This document shows, in pieces, positions 54,330 through 64,000 of a DNA stretch of 64,000 nt. Made by a program: the position numbers and the translations under genes. Below the pieces are notes generated by a model, which searched no databases, was not told the origin of the DNA, and was given only the letters and a program-made list of their open reading frames with translations. Every line of letters starts with the position of its first letter. The first letter of the stretch is position 1. Source of the stretch: Ictalurus punctatus (lineage: Eukaryota > Chordata > Actinopteri > Siluriformes > Ictaluridae); the NCBI RefSeq assembly GCF_001660625.3, contig NC_030421.2, forward strand, positions 11,505,301 through 11,569,300, in the 5' to 3' direction.

Positions 54330-54719
54330 GACACCCAGGTTACAGCATCATAGACTTCAGGAGTATCATGCAGCTACACAATGCTCAAAAGGAGGAGACA
54401 CTCGCTGTATAGTGATTTGCACAGTAGGAGCCAGTGTGTTACAGAGTGAAGAGGAAGGGGGAAAGCACAGTTCCCTGTGGTGCTCCAGTGCTGCTCAGCA
54501 GGAACTCAGACAGGCAAGCTCCCAACTGTACAAACTGGGCTTTGTCCGATAGGTAGTCAGTAAAGCAGGAGATCATGGACATGTCCATCTGCATATTTCT
54601 TATCTTCTCTCTCAGCAGAAGAGATTCAATGGTGTTAAATGCACTCAAGAATTCAAAGAATGTGAGTTTCACTGTGGTTGTGGTTGTAGTACAGATGGGA
54701 CCGGGCCCTTTGAAGTAGA
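54330..54719 (-). pseudogene. Rex1-like reverse transcriptase, central fragment
   Basis: The minus-strand frame 54439-54672 reads LTFFEFLSAFNTIESLLLRE (first catalytic Asp region, DFSSAFNTI expected), FTDYLSDKAQFVQLG, then STGAPQGTVLSPFLFTL (RT block B). The third block with the FSDD-type catalytic box is missing: sequence beyond 54438 degrades. The first Asp is changed to Glu (FEFLSAF). Confidence 0.8.
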
Positions 54720-55079
54720 TACAGTGCTGTGAAAGTATTGACCCCTTCCTGATTTGTTGTTTTTTGTATGTTTTTTATATATCTCATACTAAATTGTTTG
54801 AGAAATAAAAAAAAAAAAATCTAAGATAAAACAAAGTCAACCTGAGTAGACACAAAATATGTTTTTTAAACGATAATGATATTTATCGAAGCAAAAAAGC
54901 TAAAATGTATTTGCCCCATAGTAATTAATTCCCCAAATCCACAAAACTACATTCAATATTGGGTTCAGCTAGACAAGACACAACCAGGCCTGATTACTGC
55001 AAACCCTGTTCAATAAAATCAACAATTAAATAGAACTTTTTCAACAGCATGAAGTTGGGTAAAAGGTCTTATCCAGTAA

Positions 55080-55632
55080 CACACTATGCCAGTAAGTTGA
55101 AAGAAATTTCAGAAATGAGGAGGAAGGAGGTGGTTGAAATACATCAGTCTGGGAAGGGTTACAAAGCTATTTCAAAGGCTCTGGGACTCCAAAGGACCAT
55201 AGTGAGAGCCATTATCTCCAAATGGAAAAACATCGACACATATGCTCTAGGATTGTCACATCCATGCAACAAATGCAGCAGCAACAAAATATGTAGTTTC
55301 CCTATGTAGAACCTTCGGCAGGTGAACCTTCCACAATTCCTCCAAAAGTACAGCAACTAATCATCCAGAAAGTCACAAAAGAGCCAAGGACAACATCAAA
55401 TGACATACACTCCTCTCTTGCATCAATAAAGGTCACTGTTCATGACTCCACTATCAGAAAGACACTGGGCAAAAATGGCATCCATGGAAGAGTGGTGAGA
55501 CAAAAACCACTGCTAACCCAGAAGAACATTAAGGCTCATCTGAATTTTGCGAAAACACACTTTGATGATCCTCAAACCTTTTGGGGGAATGTTTTGTGGA
55601 TTGATGAGTCAAAAGTGGAACTGTTTGGAAAA
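55080..55632 (+). pseudogene. Tc1-like transposase (family T3), N-terminal half
   Basis: RRKEVVEIHQSGKGYKAISK followed by LGLQRTIVRAIISKWKN is the helix-turn-helix at about 55117-55230. A foreign segment of ~80-90 bp (about 55232-55318) then breaks the frame. The linker and early catalytic domain return in other frames: VRQKPLLTQKNIKAHLNFAK at 55492-55551, then FWGNVLWIDESKVELFGK, which contains the first catalytic Asp (WIDES). The gene stops at 55632 at the DIRS junction. Confidence 0.85.
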
Positions 55633-57143
55633 CAGATTCAGTTCGAGGACTGGTTTGTGATGATAGATCTGAAAGATGCATATTTCCACATAGGAATATC
55701 GCCAAGCCACAGGAAGTTCCTGAGGTTTGCTTTTGGAGAAAACACATACTAATTTCTGGTTCTTCCCTTCGGGCTACCTTTATCCCCTCGCACCTTCACA
55801 AAGTGCATGGATGCTTCTCTGGATCCCTTGCGATTCCAGGGCATCCGTGTATTAAACTACCTGGATGACTAGTTAATTGTAGCACGATCCAGGAACAAGC
55901 GGTTCAACATCGAGATGTTGTTCTCACCCACATGAGGAGCTTGGAGCTCAGGTTGAACCTCAAGAAAGGTATGCTTTCTCCAGTGTAGAGGACAACTTTT
56001 CTAGGGGTTATATGGGATTCTACTACAATGAGGGCGTTTCTATCCCCAACATGCGTAGGATCGATCCTGTCAACTTTAAGCAAGATGAAGCTAGGTCTGG
56101 GCATCTGCTCCAGTCTCTACGAGAGACTGTTGGGCCTTATGGCAGCAGCAGCCAACGTCATACTGTTGGGCCTATTGCACATGAGGCCATTTCAGTGATG
56201 GCTGAAAAGTCGGGGGATTCATCTGAGGATGAAACCTCTGAGAGTAATCAGTGTCATGCGGCGATGCCTATGTGCTCTGAGTATTTGGAGGGACCCACAG
56301 TTTCTAGCCTTGGGTCACACTCTAGGGGCATCTCCTTACCGCAAGACGGTAATGACAGACGCGTCCCTCACGGGCTGGGGTGCAGTCTTAAATGGCTGTC
56401 CAGCTCGTGGTCTTTGGAGCGGCCCTCATCTGGAGTGGCATATAAATTGCCTAGAGCTGCGGGCCGTATTCCTAGCATTGAAATTCTTTCTTCCTCAGTT
56501 GAGAGGTCACCATGTGCTAGTTGTCTCAGACAACACAGCGGTGGTCTTATATATAAACCACCAGGGAGGATTATGTTCACGCCCCCTGTTCATGCAGGCG
56601 CAACTAATACTTCTCTGGGCAGAGGGAAAGTTCTCGTCAGTGAGTGCAATATACATTTTGGGCAGCCGGAATATAGGGGCAGACATCCTGTTGAGGCAGG
56701 GGCTGAGGCCCGGGGGTTGGAGGCTCAATCCACAAGTGGTGGAGTCCATATGGCGGAGGTTCGGACAAGTGGAAGTGGATGTGTTCGCCTCCGAGGAGAC
56801 AAAACACTGCCTGCTGTGGTTCGCCCTCACTCCTCCAGCATCGCTGGGGCTAGACGCCATGGTGCACACATGACCAAGGTCATGTCTACGTGCCTTTCCC
56901 CCGATTGCGCTGCTCCCACAAGTTCTAGTGAGAGTTCGCGAAGACCGTCTACGTCTGCTGCTAGTAGCACCTTATTGGTCAGTTCGAATATGGTTCTCTG
57001 AGATAATTTCCTTGCTCGATGGTAGTCCTTGGGAGATTCCCATCCACAGGGATCTACTGTCTCAAGCCGGAGGGCTGATTTATCACCCTCAGCCAGAACT
57101 ATGGAAACTGTGGGTCTGTCCCCTGAGGGGCACCAGCTCATAG
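55633..57143 (+). pseudogene. DIRS reverse transcriptase / RNase H
   Basis: RT block: EDWFVMIDLKDAYFHIGISP (first catalytic Asp), SHRKFLRFAFGENTY, a stop at 55750, then FLVLPFGLPLSPRTFTKCMD and NYLDD followed by TAG (55870-55872), where a Trp codon is expected. Frame is lost near 55935 and regained at 56229. RNase H: VMTDASLTGWGAVLNG (Asp), CLELRAVFLALKFFLPQL (Glu), VVSDNTAVVLYINHQGG (Asp) and GADILLRQG (final Asp). The region after RNase H continues (VEVDVFASEETKHCLLWFAL) through one stop at 56871 to IWFSEIISLLDGSPWEIPIH and ELWKLWVCPLRGTSS. No methyltransferase domain is seen. Confidence 0.87.
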
Positions 57144-58139
57144 ATTCTGGTCTCACAACTGAGGTTGTAGAGACCATGTTAAATGCTAGAGCACCATCCA
57201 CAAGGAAATTGTATGCGCTCAAGTGGTGGCTTTTTGTCTTGTGGTGTGAGGAACATCAGCTAGACCCAGTGAAATGCGCAATAGCTCAATGGGAGTTCTT
57301 ACAAGAACGTTTCTCAGCAGGGTTGGCTCCTACTACAATCAGCTTTATGTGGCCGCTGTTTCGGCCAGCCACACCCCGGTTGATGGAGCATCTGTGGGGC
57401 AACATCCTCTAACTTTGAGGTTCATGCATGGTGTCAGATGGCTGAGGCCCATCTGCAGGCCGCGCATAACTTCATGGGACCTTTCTATTGTCTTGGAAGG
57501 TCTGTCAGGGGCCCATTTGAGTCCTTAGAGTCAGCCTCTGAGAAGCTTCTGACACTAAAGGTAACTCTTCTACTGGCCCTGACATCTCTCAAGCGAGTGG
57601 GAGATCTACAAGCTCTCTCTGTTGCCCCTTCCTGCCTTGACTTTGCCCCTGGATTAGCCAAGGCCTCCCTGTATCCTAGGCCGGATTATATTCCTAAAGT
57701 GCCTATGTCGGCTGCCCACCCTGTGGTGATGCAGGCTTTCTGCCCTCCTCCGTTCCTCACACCGGAAGAAGAGAGGATGCACCTGCTGTGTCCAGTAAGG
57801 GCTCTCTGTACTTACGTCCACCGCTCCAGCCAGTGGCGTAAGTCGGAGCAGCTACTGGTCTGCTTTGGCAGTGACAGTAGAGGTGATGCTATGTCAAAGC
57901 AGCGCATCTCTAATTGGACAGTGGAAGCAATCTCTATGGCTTACGAGGCGTGCGGTCTCGCCATGCCTCTGGGCATAAGAGCTCATTTCACTAGGGCGGT
58001 TGCCTCCTCAAAGGCTTTGTCCAAAGGGGTATTCTTTCAGGATGTGTGTGCTGCTGCAGGATGGTCTATGCCACACACATTCATTCGTTATTACAGCCTG
58101 TATATTCATTCCACCCTGGGCTCGAGTGGCTTGCAGTGA
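57120..58139 (+). pseudogene. DIRS tyrosine recombinase, nearly complete, two frameshifts
   Basis: The N-terminal core-binding part (TMLNARAPSTRKLYALKWWL, VLWCEEHQLDP) is in one frame to ~57340. A second frame covers VAAVSASHTPVDGASVGQHP. The final frame 57438-58139 gives the catalytic domain: LALTSLKRVGDLQALSVAPS with the first Arg, VVMQAFCPPPFLTPEEERMH, LLCPVRALCTYVHRSSQWRK, SKQRISNWTVEAISMAYEAC, IRAHFTRAVASSKALSKGV with the His-x-x-Arg pair, and AGWSMPHTFIRYYSLYIHST with the nucleophile Tyr. All recognisable catalytic residues are kept. In the family this enzyme integrates a circular cDNA without target duplication. Confidence 0.88.
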
Positions 58140-58208
58140 CCCTTGGGCTTGGGTCTTTTTGAACAGGCCGTACCCTCGGTATGACGGAGTGGGTGTTCCC
58201 ATTCCCAT

Positions 58209-58543
58209 ACTGTTATGCTAAATGCAACGTCAAAGTTCCCTTTGAAAGGGAATGTTGGGGTTACGCATGTAACCCTGTCATCTGTCATAACAGGGCAGGC
58301 CTATGAATTGCGTCTTCGCTTCAGATAATAGAGGCTGGCGGTGTGGTTCACAGGTGCCATATATATATCATGCGACGCGCTTAATTGCCACGTCACCTGA
58401 TCATGGCAGGCCTATAAGTAGAGGCATGATTTTACATAAGCTTCAGATACCGGTCACGCACGCAAGACGCTTCCCAGACTGTTATGCTAAATGCAACGTC
58501 TCGTTCCCTTCTCAGGGAACAGGGTTACATGCATAACCCCAAC
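58209..58543. repeat. ICR, right ITR and right edge of DIRS copy 2
   Basis: ACTGTTATGCTAAATGCAACGT occurs at 58209-58230 and again, direct, at 58478-58500. The first is the start of the ICR and the second the outer edge. Between them, 58306-58470 matches the right ITR of copy 1 (CAGATAATAGAGGCTG, AGGCATGATTTTACA). Palindromes GTTCCCTTTGAAAGGGAA (58234) and GTTACGCATGTAAC (58260) sit in the ICR. Confidence 0.8.
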
Positions 58544-58740
58544 ATTTTTCACATGGGTGATAGGTGTTTGGTAACTTTTTTGCCTCAATAATAAATAAAC
58601 AGTAAATAAATAAAAACTATATTGTGTGGTTACTCAGGTTGCCTTTGTTTTATGTTGTATTTCATTTGAGGATCTAAAACATATTTTGTCTCAGATATGC
58701 ACAAAAACAAAAGAAATCAGGATGGGGGCACTGTACTGTA

Positions 58741-59270
58741 TATGACTGCATAATCCATGCCTACCTGTGGCTGGTAGGCAAACTGTCGGGATTCCCGAAA
58801 AGAGCTGACTTGAGGTCTTAGATAGAACAGCACCAGTCTTTCCAGGATCTTCATTACATGTGATGTGAGGGCTACTGTTCTATAATCATTCAAGGTAGAG
58901 GAATGTTATCTTCTTTGGAACAGGAACCAGGCAGGATGTTTTCCATAGCTCTGGCACCTTCTCCAGTCAAAGGCTTAGATTGAAGAGGTGCTAGAGGATC
59001 CCACACAGCTGGTTAGCACAGACCCTCAATACCCTGGGACTGATTCCGACAGGCTCTGCAGCTTTCCCAGGTTTCAGCTAATCCAACTGTGTCTTCAACT
59101 GCCGGTAGTGACATGTAGGTGGGGGGAGCAACTACAGATTCCATTGAGGATGGCTGTTGAATGAGGGAGGGTGATTGGGGAAGATATAGGTGTGAGTCCT
59201 CTGAAGAAGACTGTGTGATGGGGGTGTGTGTGAATGGTTCTTGTTACTCAGATTTTCACTGGCAGTGTTG
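58741..59270 (-). pseudogene. Rex1-like reverse transcriptase, N-terminal fragment
   Basis: On the minus strand this reads, with shifts, a degraded form of LEKVPELWKTSCLVPVPKK near 58910-58975, then traces of the RPVALTSH and LERL region near 58820-58880, ending at MDYAVIY near 58742-58760, directly at the Tc1 insertion. It completes the fragment at 54330-54719. Confidence 0.6.
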
Positions 59271-59554
59271 CATGTGTCAGGTTTTTGAACCGGTAGCATT
59301 TTCTTTTCTGACGAATAGCTGAAAAACTATGTTAAAGGTGTATGTGACAGCCAGTTCAACTCATTACAGCACCATAAATGTATGAGTACATGAGAATTTT
59401 AGGATCTACTTAGGGAAACTACATATTTTGTTGCTGCTGCATTTGTTGCATGGATGTGGCAATCCTAGAGCCTGGAACTTATACATTTCCTTAAGCCTGC
59501 CAAAGAAAAAACAATATGAACAGAGAGATACTGCAGATAGCAACATTAGTTGCA

Positions 59555-59990
59555 TACACTTGCTGTTCACTTTATTAGGTACATGTGCTCATTCAAGCAA
59601 TTATCCAGTCAGCCAATCATGTGGCAGAAGCACAAGAGCTTCAGTTCATGTTCACATCAAACATCAGGATGGGGTGAAATGGGATCTCAGTGACTTTGAC
59701 CATGGCATAGTTGTTGGTGCCAGAGGGGAAGTTTCAGTTTTTTCACAAACTGCTGGTTTTCAAGCAAAACAGTCTCTAGAGTTTACACAGAATGGTGCAA
59801 ATAGCAAAACACATCTATTGAGCATCAGTTCTGCGAGTGGAAATGCCTTGTTTATGAGAGAGGTCAGAAGTGACTGGTCTGAGTTGACTATGGTGAGCCG
59901 AAAAGAATCTAAGAACACATAACACAAATAACCTTTAGGCAGATGGGCTATAACAGCAGATCTCATATCATTGAATGTTTTTTTTTCTTT
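59555..59990 (+). mobile_element. Old Tc1-like fragment, sister of the 9.46 kb copy
   Basis: Starts with the terminus-like CTGTTCACTTTATTAGGTAC, then AATTATCCAGTCAGCCAATC, CAAGAGCTTCAGTTCATGTT and GACCATGGCATAGTTGTTGG. It ends after AGCCGAAAAGAATC and AGGCAGATGGGCTATAACAG of the DNA-binding domain. It has no catalytic domain. It preserves the empty site of the hAT MITE inserted in the sister copy. Confidence 0.7.
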
Positions 59991-60460
59991 TTTTTTCTAG
60001 AGACTGTTGAGCATAATTAAAAAAAACTCACTGAGGTCATTTTTGCCCATTCTGATGTTTAACCTGAACATTAACAAAACCTCTTGGCTCATATCTGCAT
60101 GCCGCATAGCGGTACTGCTGCCACATAGCTGGCTGATTGGCACCTGTCGCTCTTGTCCCACTGTTAATTCAAAGTAAAGATTTTATCCACCATTTGTTTT
60201 GTGCTAATGTTGAATTTGTATTTTTAAAGAGTATATAATGGAAGCACACCATGATCTGACCACATTTCAGAAATGCCCTAAAACATTGGGATGGAAACAT
60301 AGTGGTAGATAATGAGCCCATGTTAGTCACCACCTCACTTTGATTTTAAAGCTCATTAACATACTTTTCTCACCCCAAAATAAATGTACTTAAATCATCC
60401 ACCTACTGTTAGTGGTGGGCCTGATTTTGTTTTTTGTTGTTTTTATGTGTTTGTGTTTTT
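59991..60460. other. Intergenic, nothing recognised
   Basis: No gene or named repeat. Confidence 0.4.
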
Positions 60461-60474
60461 GTGTGTGTGTGTGT

Positions 60475-60526
<52 letters not shown>

Positions 60527-60537
60527 GAGAGAAAGAG
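60461..60537. repeat. Compound (GT)n-(GA)n-(CAGA)n microsatellite
   Basis: GT units, then GA units, five CAGA units and GA again. A (CT)n array follows at 60977-61008. Confidence 0.93.
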
Positions 60538-60972
60538 CATTATCATATTTTTGTGTGCGCTGGCACATTTCTGCATAAAACAACCTTGCAATTCATTCTC
60601 AAAGTCATTACCGAACCTAATGGCTCGAATGGGTGTGAGTCTAGAGGTATGTGTGCGTCTGTGTTGGGCAAATCTTTTCAAATGGAAAATGTCTTCTTTC
60701 CCTCCTGCTCTATCGCTTCCCATTTTTTCCCTTGCCCTTTTTTCACATGATTGTGTGGCTACATAGTCAGCCCACATACACTTTATAATTTTAACACGTT
60801 GCCTCCTGACTTGATGTTAAAAAGACCTTCATTTTTCATTTCTGCATGAACAAATGTCATTGTAGTTACACTGCACATGCCCACAAACACACTCGTTTGA
60901 TTAATTAATGCTATCTGTATTCATTTTTTTCTTGAGAACAGGTGCAACAGAACAGGAGGACTATTTGCAGCT

Positions 60973-61011
<39 letters not shown>

Positions 61012-62370
61012 AAATAGAGTGCTTTTCATGACACTTACTCCTGCTCTTTAAAAACAACGAGAAATTATTTTATTTAATCCCTTTTAATGAATGCAGCTTC
61101 ACACAGTTTTTCAAGATCCACTTATTTACAGTAAAATGTGCTCCAGGCAGCAAAGATAAGCTATATATTAAAAAAACACACATTGCCACAATGATAAAAG
61201 TGAAATAAACATGTCTTTTCTGTGAATGCTGTCTCAGGATTTAAGCTTGGTCTCTCAAACACAAACAGATATGCTCACATATAGCATTTTCCTGCTTGGG
61301 ATTATATATTAGTAGAAATATATAGCTAAAATTTGGTGCACCTTAAATTTGGTTTGAAAAGGAACAAAATGTAGAATTTTCTTACATGCCACATTGCAGC
61401 AGGCAACCTTCAGCACAACAAGGCATAGGTGCGGAGGTGTTTGCAACACCCCTCCAGCTGAGGGAGCGAAAATGTGAACAAATCTTCCTTCCATTAGTAC
61501 AGACACCCGAGACACCTGACACAAAATCAATGGACATGCTGTGAAAACAAATCCAGGTTCACAAACCAACAGGAGAAAACAGAGAGACAGACTTTGTATG
61601 ACCAATTCTGACAGGAAACAACACTCCGCATGTTACACAAATATTGCTAAAATGACATCGGCAAAAGTTTATTTACTATATTAAAAATAAAATGCATTAT
61701 TAGCAGCATCTAAGTATTTGGAGGACGTATTAGACCTTCAAAGTGCTTATATACAATACAATTGACCCCTATGCATTTTATTTCCATTTCAGTTTATCGC
61801 ATTTAATAAAGTTTATCAACAAGAACCATGACATTCATCATCTGCTGTGGCCTTCTCATGCTACACAAATTAGTAAGTTTCAGAGCTATCTGTGAGCATT
61901 TCGAGATGGATAAACCACAAGACCGCAGTGTTGAGCTTGAGAATGAGTGACCTTGGCCCTACCTCACTAAAATGTTTCAATATGCTGGTTTTAGCAAAGT
62001 TTCATATAAATTGAGTCTCCTTTACCTCCCTAGAAGGCATGAATGGCATATAATATGAATGAAGTCTGTTTTGCTAATTTGCTAACATTAGCTAGTTATA
62101 TTTAAGTAGACTTGTCTGTTTTCATGCCAGGATAGACTATGATTGATAATTGTAGCTAACATAAATTGGCTATGCAGCAAATCAAATTCAAACTAATGGA
62201 AAGTATTGATAAGTATTTACATGATATTTCACTCTTGATTACTTCATTAGCAAATTATGCAGCATATGAATTTTATATTTATTTATTTATTTATTTAATT
62301 AAATTTGGACATATTTTCTATACTTTTACTTAAGTATAATTTCTACCTGACTATATCACAAGGATATAAG
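60538..62370. other. Intergenic with a (CT)n microsatellite
   Basis: The (CT)n run at 60977-61008 and a TTTA array at 62277-62297 are the only repeats recognised. No coding frame is convincing. Confidence 0.45.
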
Positions 62371-62371
62371 C

Positions 62372-62590
62372 CCCTCCAAAAGCTATTGGAACAGCAAGGC
62401 CAATTCATTTGTTTGTGCTATACACCAAAGACATTTGGGTTTGAGATCAAAAGATGTATAGGAAACGAGAGCTGTTAGCTTTTATTTCCTCATATTTACA
62501 TCTAGATGTGTTAAACAACATAAACATAGAAGCTTTTGTATCAGACCACACAATTGTTAGGCGATCAAAAGTATAGGAACAGACAGTATT
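62372..62590. mobile_element. Tc1-type element, end fragment
   Basis: CCCCTCCAAAAGCTATTGGA, AGACATTTGGGTTTGAGATC and TTTACATCTAGATGTGTTAA form the terminal region of a common fish Tc1-type family. The partner end and transposase are absent, and a LINE begins right after. Confidence 0.6.
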
Positions 62591-62599
62591 GAAGCAAAT

Positions 62600-63990
62600 A
62601 ACATTATATAAATAACTCCAGAGTGTTTAAAGACTGCGCAGATCAGCTCAGTGAGGTCATCCTGCATATCTTTAACTTGAGCCTCAGACTGGAGCAAGTT
62701 CCAGTTCTGTGGAAGACTTCCTATGTGGTTCCAGTACCCAAAACTGTGCATCCTAGGCAGCCCTCACCTGATGAAGTCCATGGAGAGGATTGTACTGCAA
62801 CAACTGCGGATCCTGGTGAGCTCAAAGCTGGACCCCCTACAGTTCACTTATTAACCAGGCAGTGGGGACGATGACACTATTATTTATCTGATGCACAGAT
62901 CACTGTCACACCTGGAGAATACTGGGAGCATTTGAGGGTCATGTTTATTTACTTTTCCAGTGCTTTCAATACAATTCAGCCATCATTACTTAGGGGGAAG
63001 CTTTTGAGAGCTGGAGTTATGCACCATCTGGCTGCATGGACCATCAGCTATCTCTCTGACAGACCACAGTATGTGAGGCTCCAGGACTGATGTGTGTCTG
63101 ATGTGGAGGTTAGCAGCAGAGTACCACAGAGTACAGGTACTCGCTCCCTTTCTCTTCACCATGTACACAGCGGACTTCAGGCATAATTCAAGCAGTTGCC
63201 ACATGCAGAAGTTCTCTGATGATACCGTCATTGTTGGATGGGTATCAGAAGAGAACAAACAGGAATACCAGGAGGTAATCACTGACTTTGTTAACTGGTG
63301 TGAGTTAAACCACCTTCACCTCAATGCCACCAAGACAAATGAGATGGTGGTCGACCTCCATAGGAGACCACCCCGGACTACACCGGTGAACATCCAGGCT
63401 GTGGACATTGAGAAGGTGGACACATACAAATTCCTGGGTGTTCACCTGAACAATATACTGGACTGGTCCAAAAACACAAATGTCTTGTACAAAAAGGGCC
63501 AAAGTCATTTCCACCTACTGAGGGGACTTAGGTCTTTTGGTGTGTGCAGGACTCTGCTTAAATCTTTCTATGACACCGTGGTTGCATCTGCTATCTTCTA
63601 TGCAGTAGTCTGCTGGGGAGCTGGGAGCACGGAGAGGGACAGGTAATGACTTAACAAACTGATTAGGAGGGCTAGCTCTGTCCTGGCCTCCCCTCTGGAC
63701 AGCATATAGGTGGTGGGAGGGAGGAGGATGTTAGCAAATCTGGCAGCAATCATGGGCAACTCCTCTCACCCCCTGCATGAGACATTGGGGTCCCTGAGCA
63801 GCTCCTTCAGCAGAAGACTGCTGCACCATCAGTGTAAAAAGGAGCACTACCTCAGGTACTTCATTCCAACAGCAATCTGACTCTTTAATGAAAAAACACA
63901 TAATGTAGAACTGCTAGCTGTTTTGCAACATCAGGCAACATGTTCATAATATTCTGCACTATGTATATTTATTAATTTATTACTCTTTGT
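62600..63990 (+). mobile_element. Rex1/CR1-like LINE, 5'-truncated
   Basis: Begins inside the RT domain, as expected for 5'-truncated LINE copies, and runs to about 63890 plus a short 3' region near the window end. The LINE fragments at 54.3 and 58.7-59.3 kb are from the same or a sister family. Confidence 0.8.
62620..63890 (+). pseudogene. Rex1-like reverse transcriptase, frameshifted
   Basis: ILHIFNLSLRLEQVPVLWKT and SYVVPVPKTVHP open the RT at 62623-62750. After a small deletion the middle blocks (SSKLDPLQFTY-like, LENTGSI, SSAFNTIQPS and LSDRPQYVRLQD) are spread over frames between 62800 and 63085. 63092-63646 is a clean frame: VLAPFLFTMYTADFRHNSSS, CHMQKFSDDTVIVGWVSEEN (catalytic FSDD), VNWCELNHLHLNATKTNEMV and VDTYKFLGVHLNNILDWSKN, to VVASAIFYAVVCWGAGS. 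The C-terminal tail to 63890 is frameshifted. The catalytic Asp pair is kept, but the protein is broken upstream. Confidence 0.87.
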
Positions 63991-64000
63991 CGCTCACCCT

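Larger units (their letters stand above)
55633..58543 (+). mobile_element. DIRS-like tyrosine-recombinase retrotransposon, copy 2, 5'-truncated
   Basis: Starts abruptly inside the RT at the equivalent of position 45862 in copy 1 (AACAGATTCAGTTCGAGGAC), so the left ITR, Gag and RT start are absent. It continues through RT, RNase H and tyrosine recombinase to an ICR (58209-58290), right ITR (58306-58470) and outer edge ending near ATAACCCCAAC at 58543. It is much closer to intact than copy 1 over the shared part, and it complements copy 1: together they show the whole element plan. Confidence 0.88.
54722..58738 (+). mobile_element. Tc1-like transposon (family T3) carrying a DIRS insertion
   Basis: The left end starts CAGTGCTGTGAAAGTATTGA at 54722 after TA (54720-54721). 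The right end, inverted, shares CCTGATTT and an internal ACAAAATATGTTTT block and is followed by TA at 58739-58740. The transposase is readable from 55049 to ~55632, where DIRS sequence begins. Element sequence resumes near 58545 (CACATGGGTGATAGGTGTTT). The catalytic part of the transposase is missing, so the DIRS insertion replaced it. Confidence 0.85.
54310..59350 (-). mobile_element. Rex1/CR1-like LINE split by a Tc1 that carries a DIRS element
   Basis: On the minus strand, RT N-terminal sequence at 58741-59270 continues at 54310-54719. The two parts join in one reading direction once the Tc1 (54722-58738) is removed. Family assignment (Rex1/Babar-like) rests on resemblance to the plus-strand LINE at 62620-63890, which has the same LWKTSYVVPVPK, SAFNTI and VLAPFLFT motifs. 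Confidence 0.75.

Noticed and set aside
56012..57001. The longest frame in the window (329 codons)
   Set aside because: It is out of frame with the RNase H and post-RNase H sequence, which is recognisable in the overlapping frame 56229-57143. The Ser/Gly-rich product matches no family.
60409..60777. Overlapping frames of 110-122 codons on both strands
   Set aside because: They are driven by the GT/GA/CAGA microsatellite; composition is biased and no domain is visible.

Overview
The window looks like a gene-poor stretch of a teleost fish genome. The evidence is the very high load of fish-type repeats (Tc1/mariner copies, tRNA-headed SINEs, Rex1-like, L2-like, L1-like and R2-superclade LINEs, DIRS-like tyrosine-recombinase retrotransposons), abundant CA/TA microsatellites, low GC and no bacterial gene organisation. 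A catfish-like (otophysan) host is possible but unproven. I could not support a single host protein-coding exon, rRNA gene or functional tRNA gene. Every recognisable coding stretch belongs to a decayed mobile element, and the other long reading frames lie in simple repeats or antisense to transposase and reverse transcriptase.

Layout. 1-11 kb: a Tc1 copy, a SINE fragment, three MITE-like elements with terminal inverted repeats, a Tc1 5' fragment, CA/TA microsatellites, and an old Tc1 holding a nested hAT-type MITE and an inverted internal duplication. 11-18 kb: two solo-LTR-like repeats, then a Tc1 of one family split by a Tc1 of another. 18-25.3 kb: a local duplication (copy A at 18.8-19.6 kb; copy B from 20.8 kb) whose second copy is split by a 3.6-kb minus-strand R2-superclade LINE. 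25-41 kb: AT-rich sequence with possible conserved non-coding islands, an L1 ORF1 fragment, a 15-bp minisatellite, microsatellites, SINEs, a third LTR-like copy and a Tc1 sitting between two TA arrays. 41-53 kb: a Tc1 with a SINE nested in it, a DIRS-like element with inverted terminal repeats and an internal complementary region, and an L2-like LINE whose 3' region is split by a Tc1 fragment. 53-60 kb: a three-layer nest, with a DIRS-like element inside a Tc1 inside a Rex1-like LINE. 60-64 kb: microsatellites, a Tc1 end and a second Rex1-like LINE.

The elements do not form a pathway. Each was an independent selfish unit: transposase plus inverted repeats for Tc1; ORF1, endonuclease and reverse transcriptase for LINEs; Gag, RT-RNase H and tyrosine recombinase for DIRS. 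SINEs and MITEs are parasites of such machinery. All coding copies carry frameshifts, stops or deletions and are probably dead. The most informative signals are the nested insertions, which give relative ages, the two DIRS copies, the local duplication with a well-kept homeodomain-like core, and several unusual palindromes. Family names and consensus comparisons are from recognition by eye; no alignment was run.
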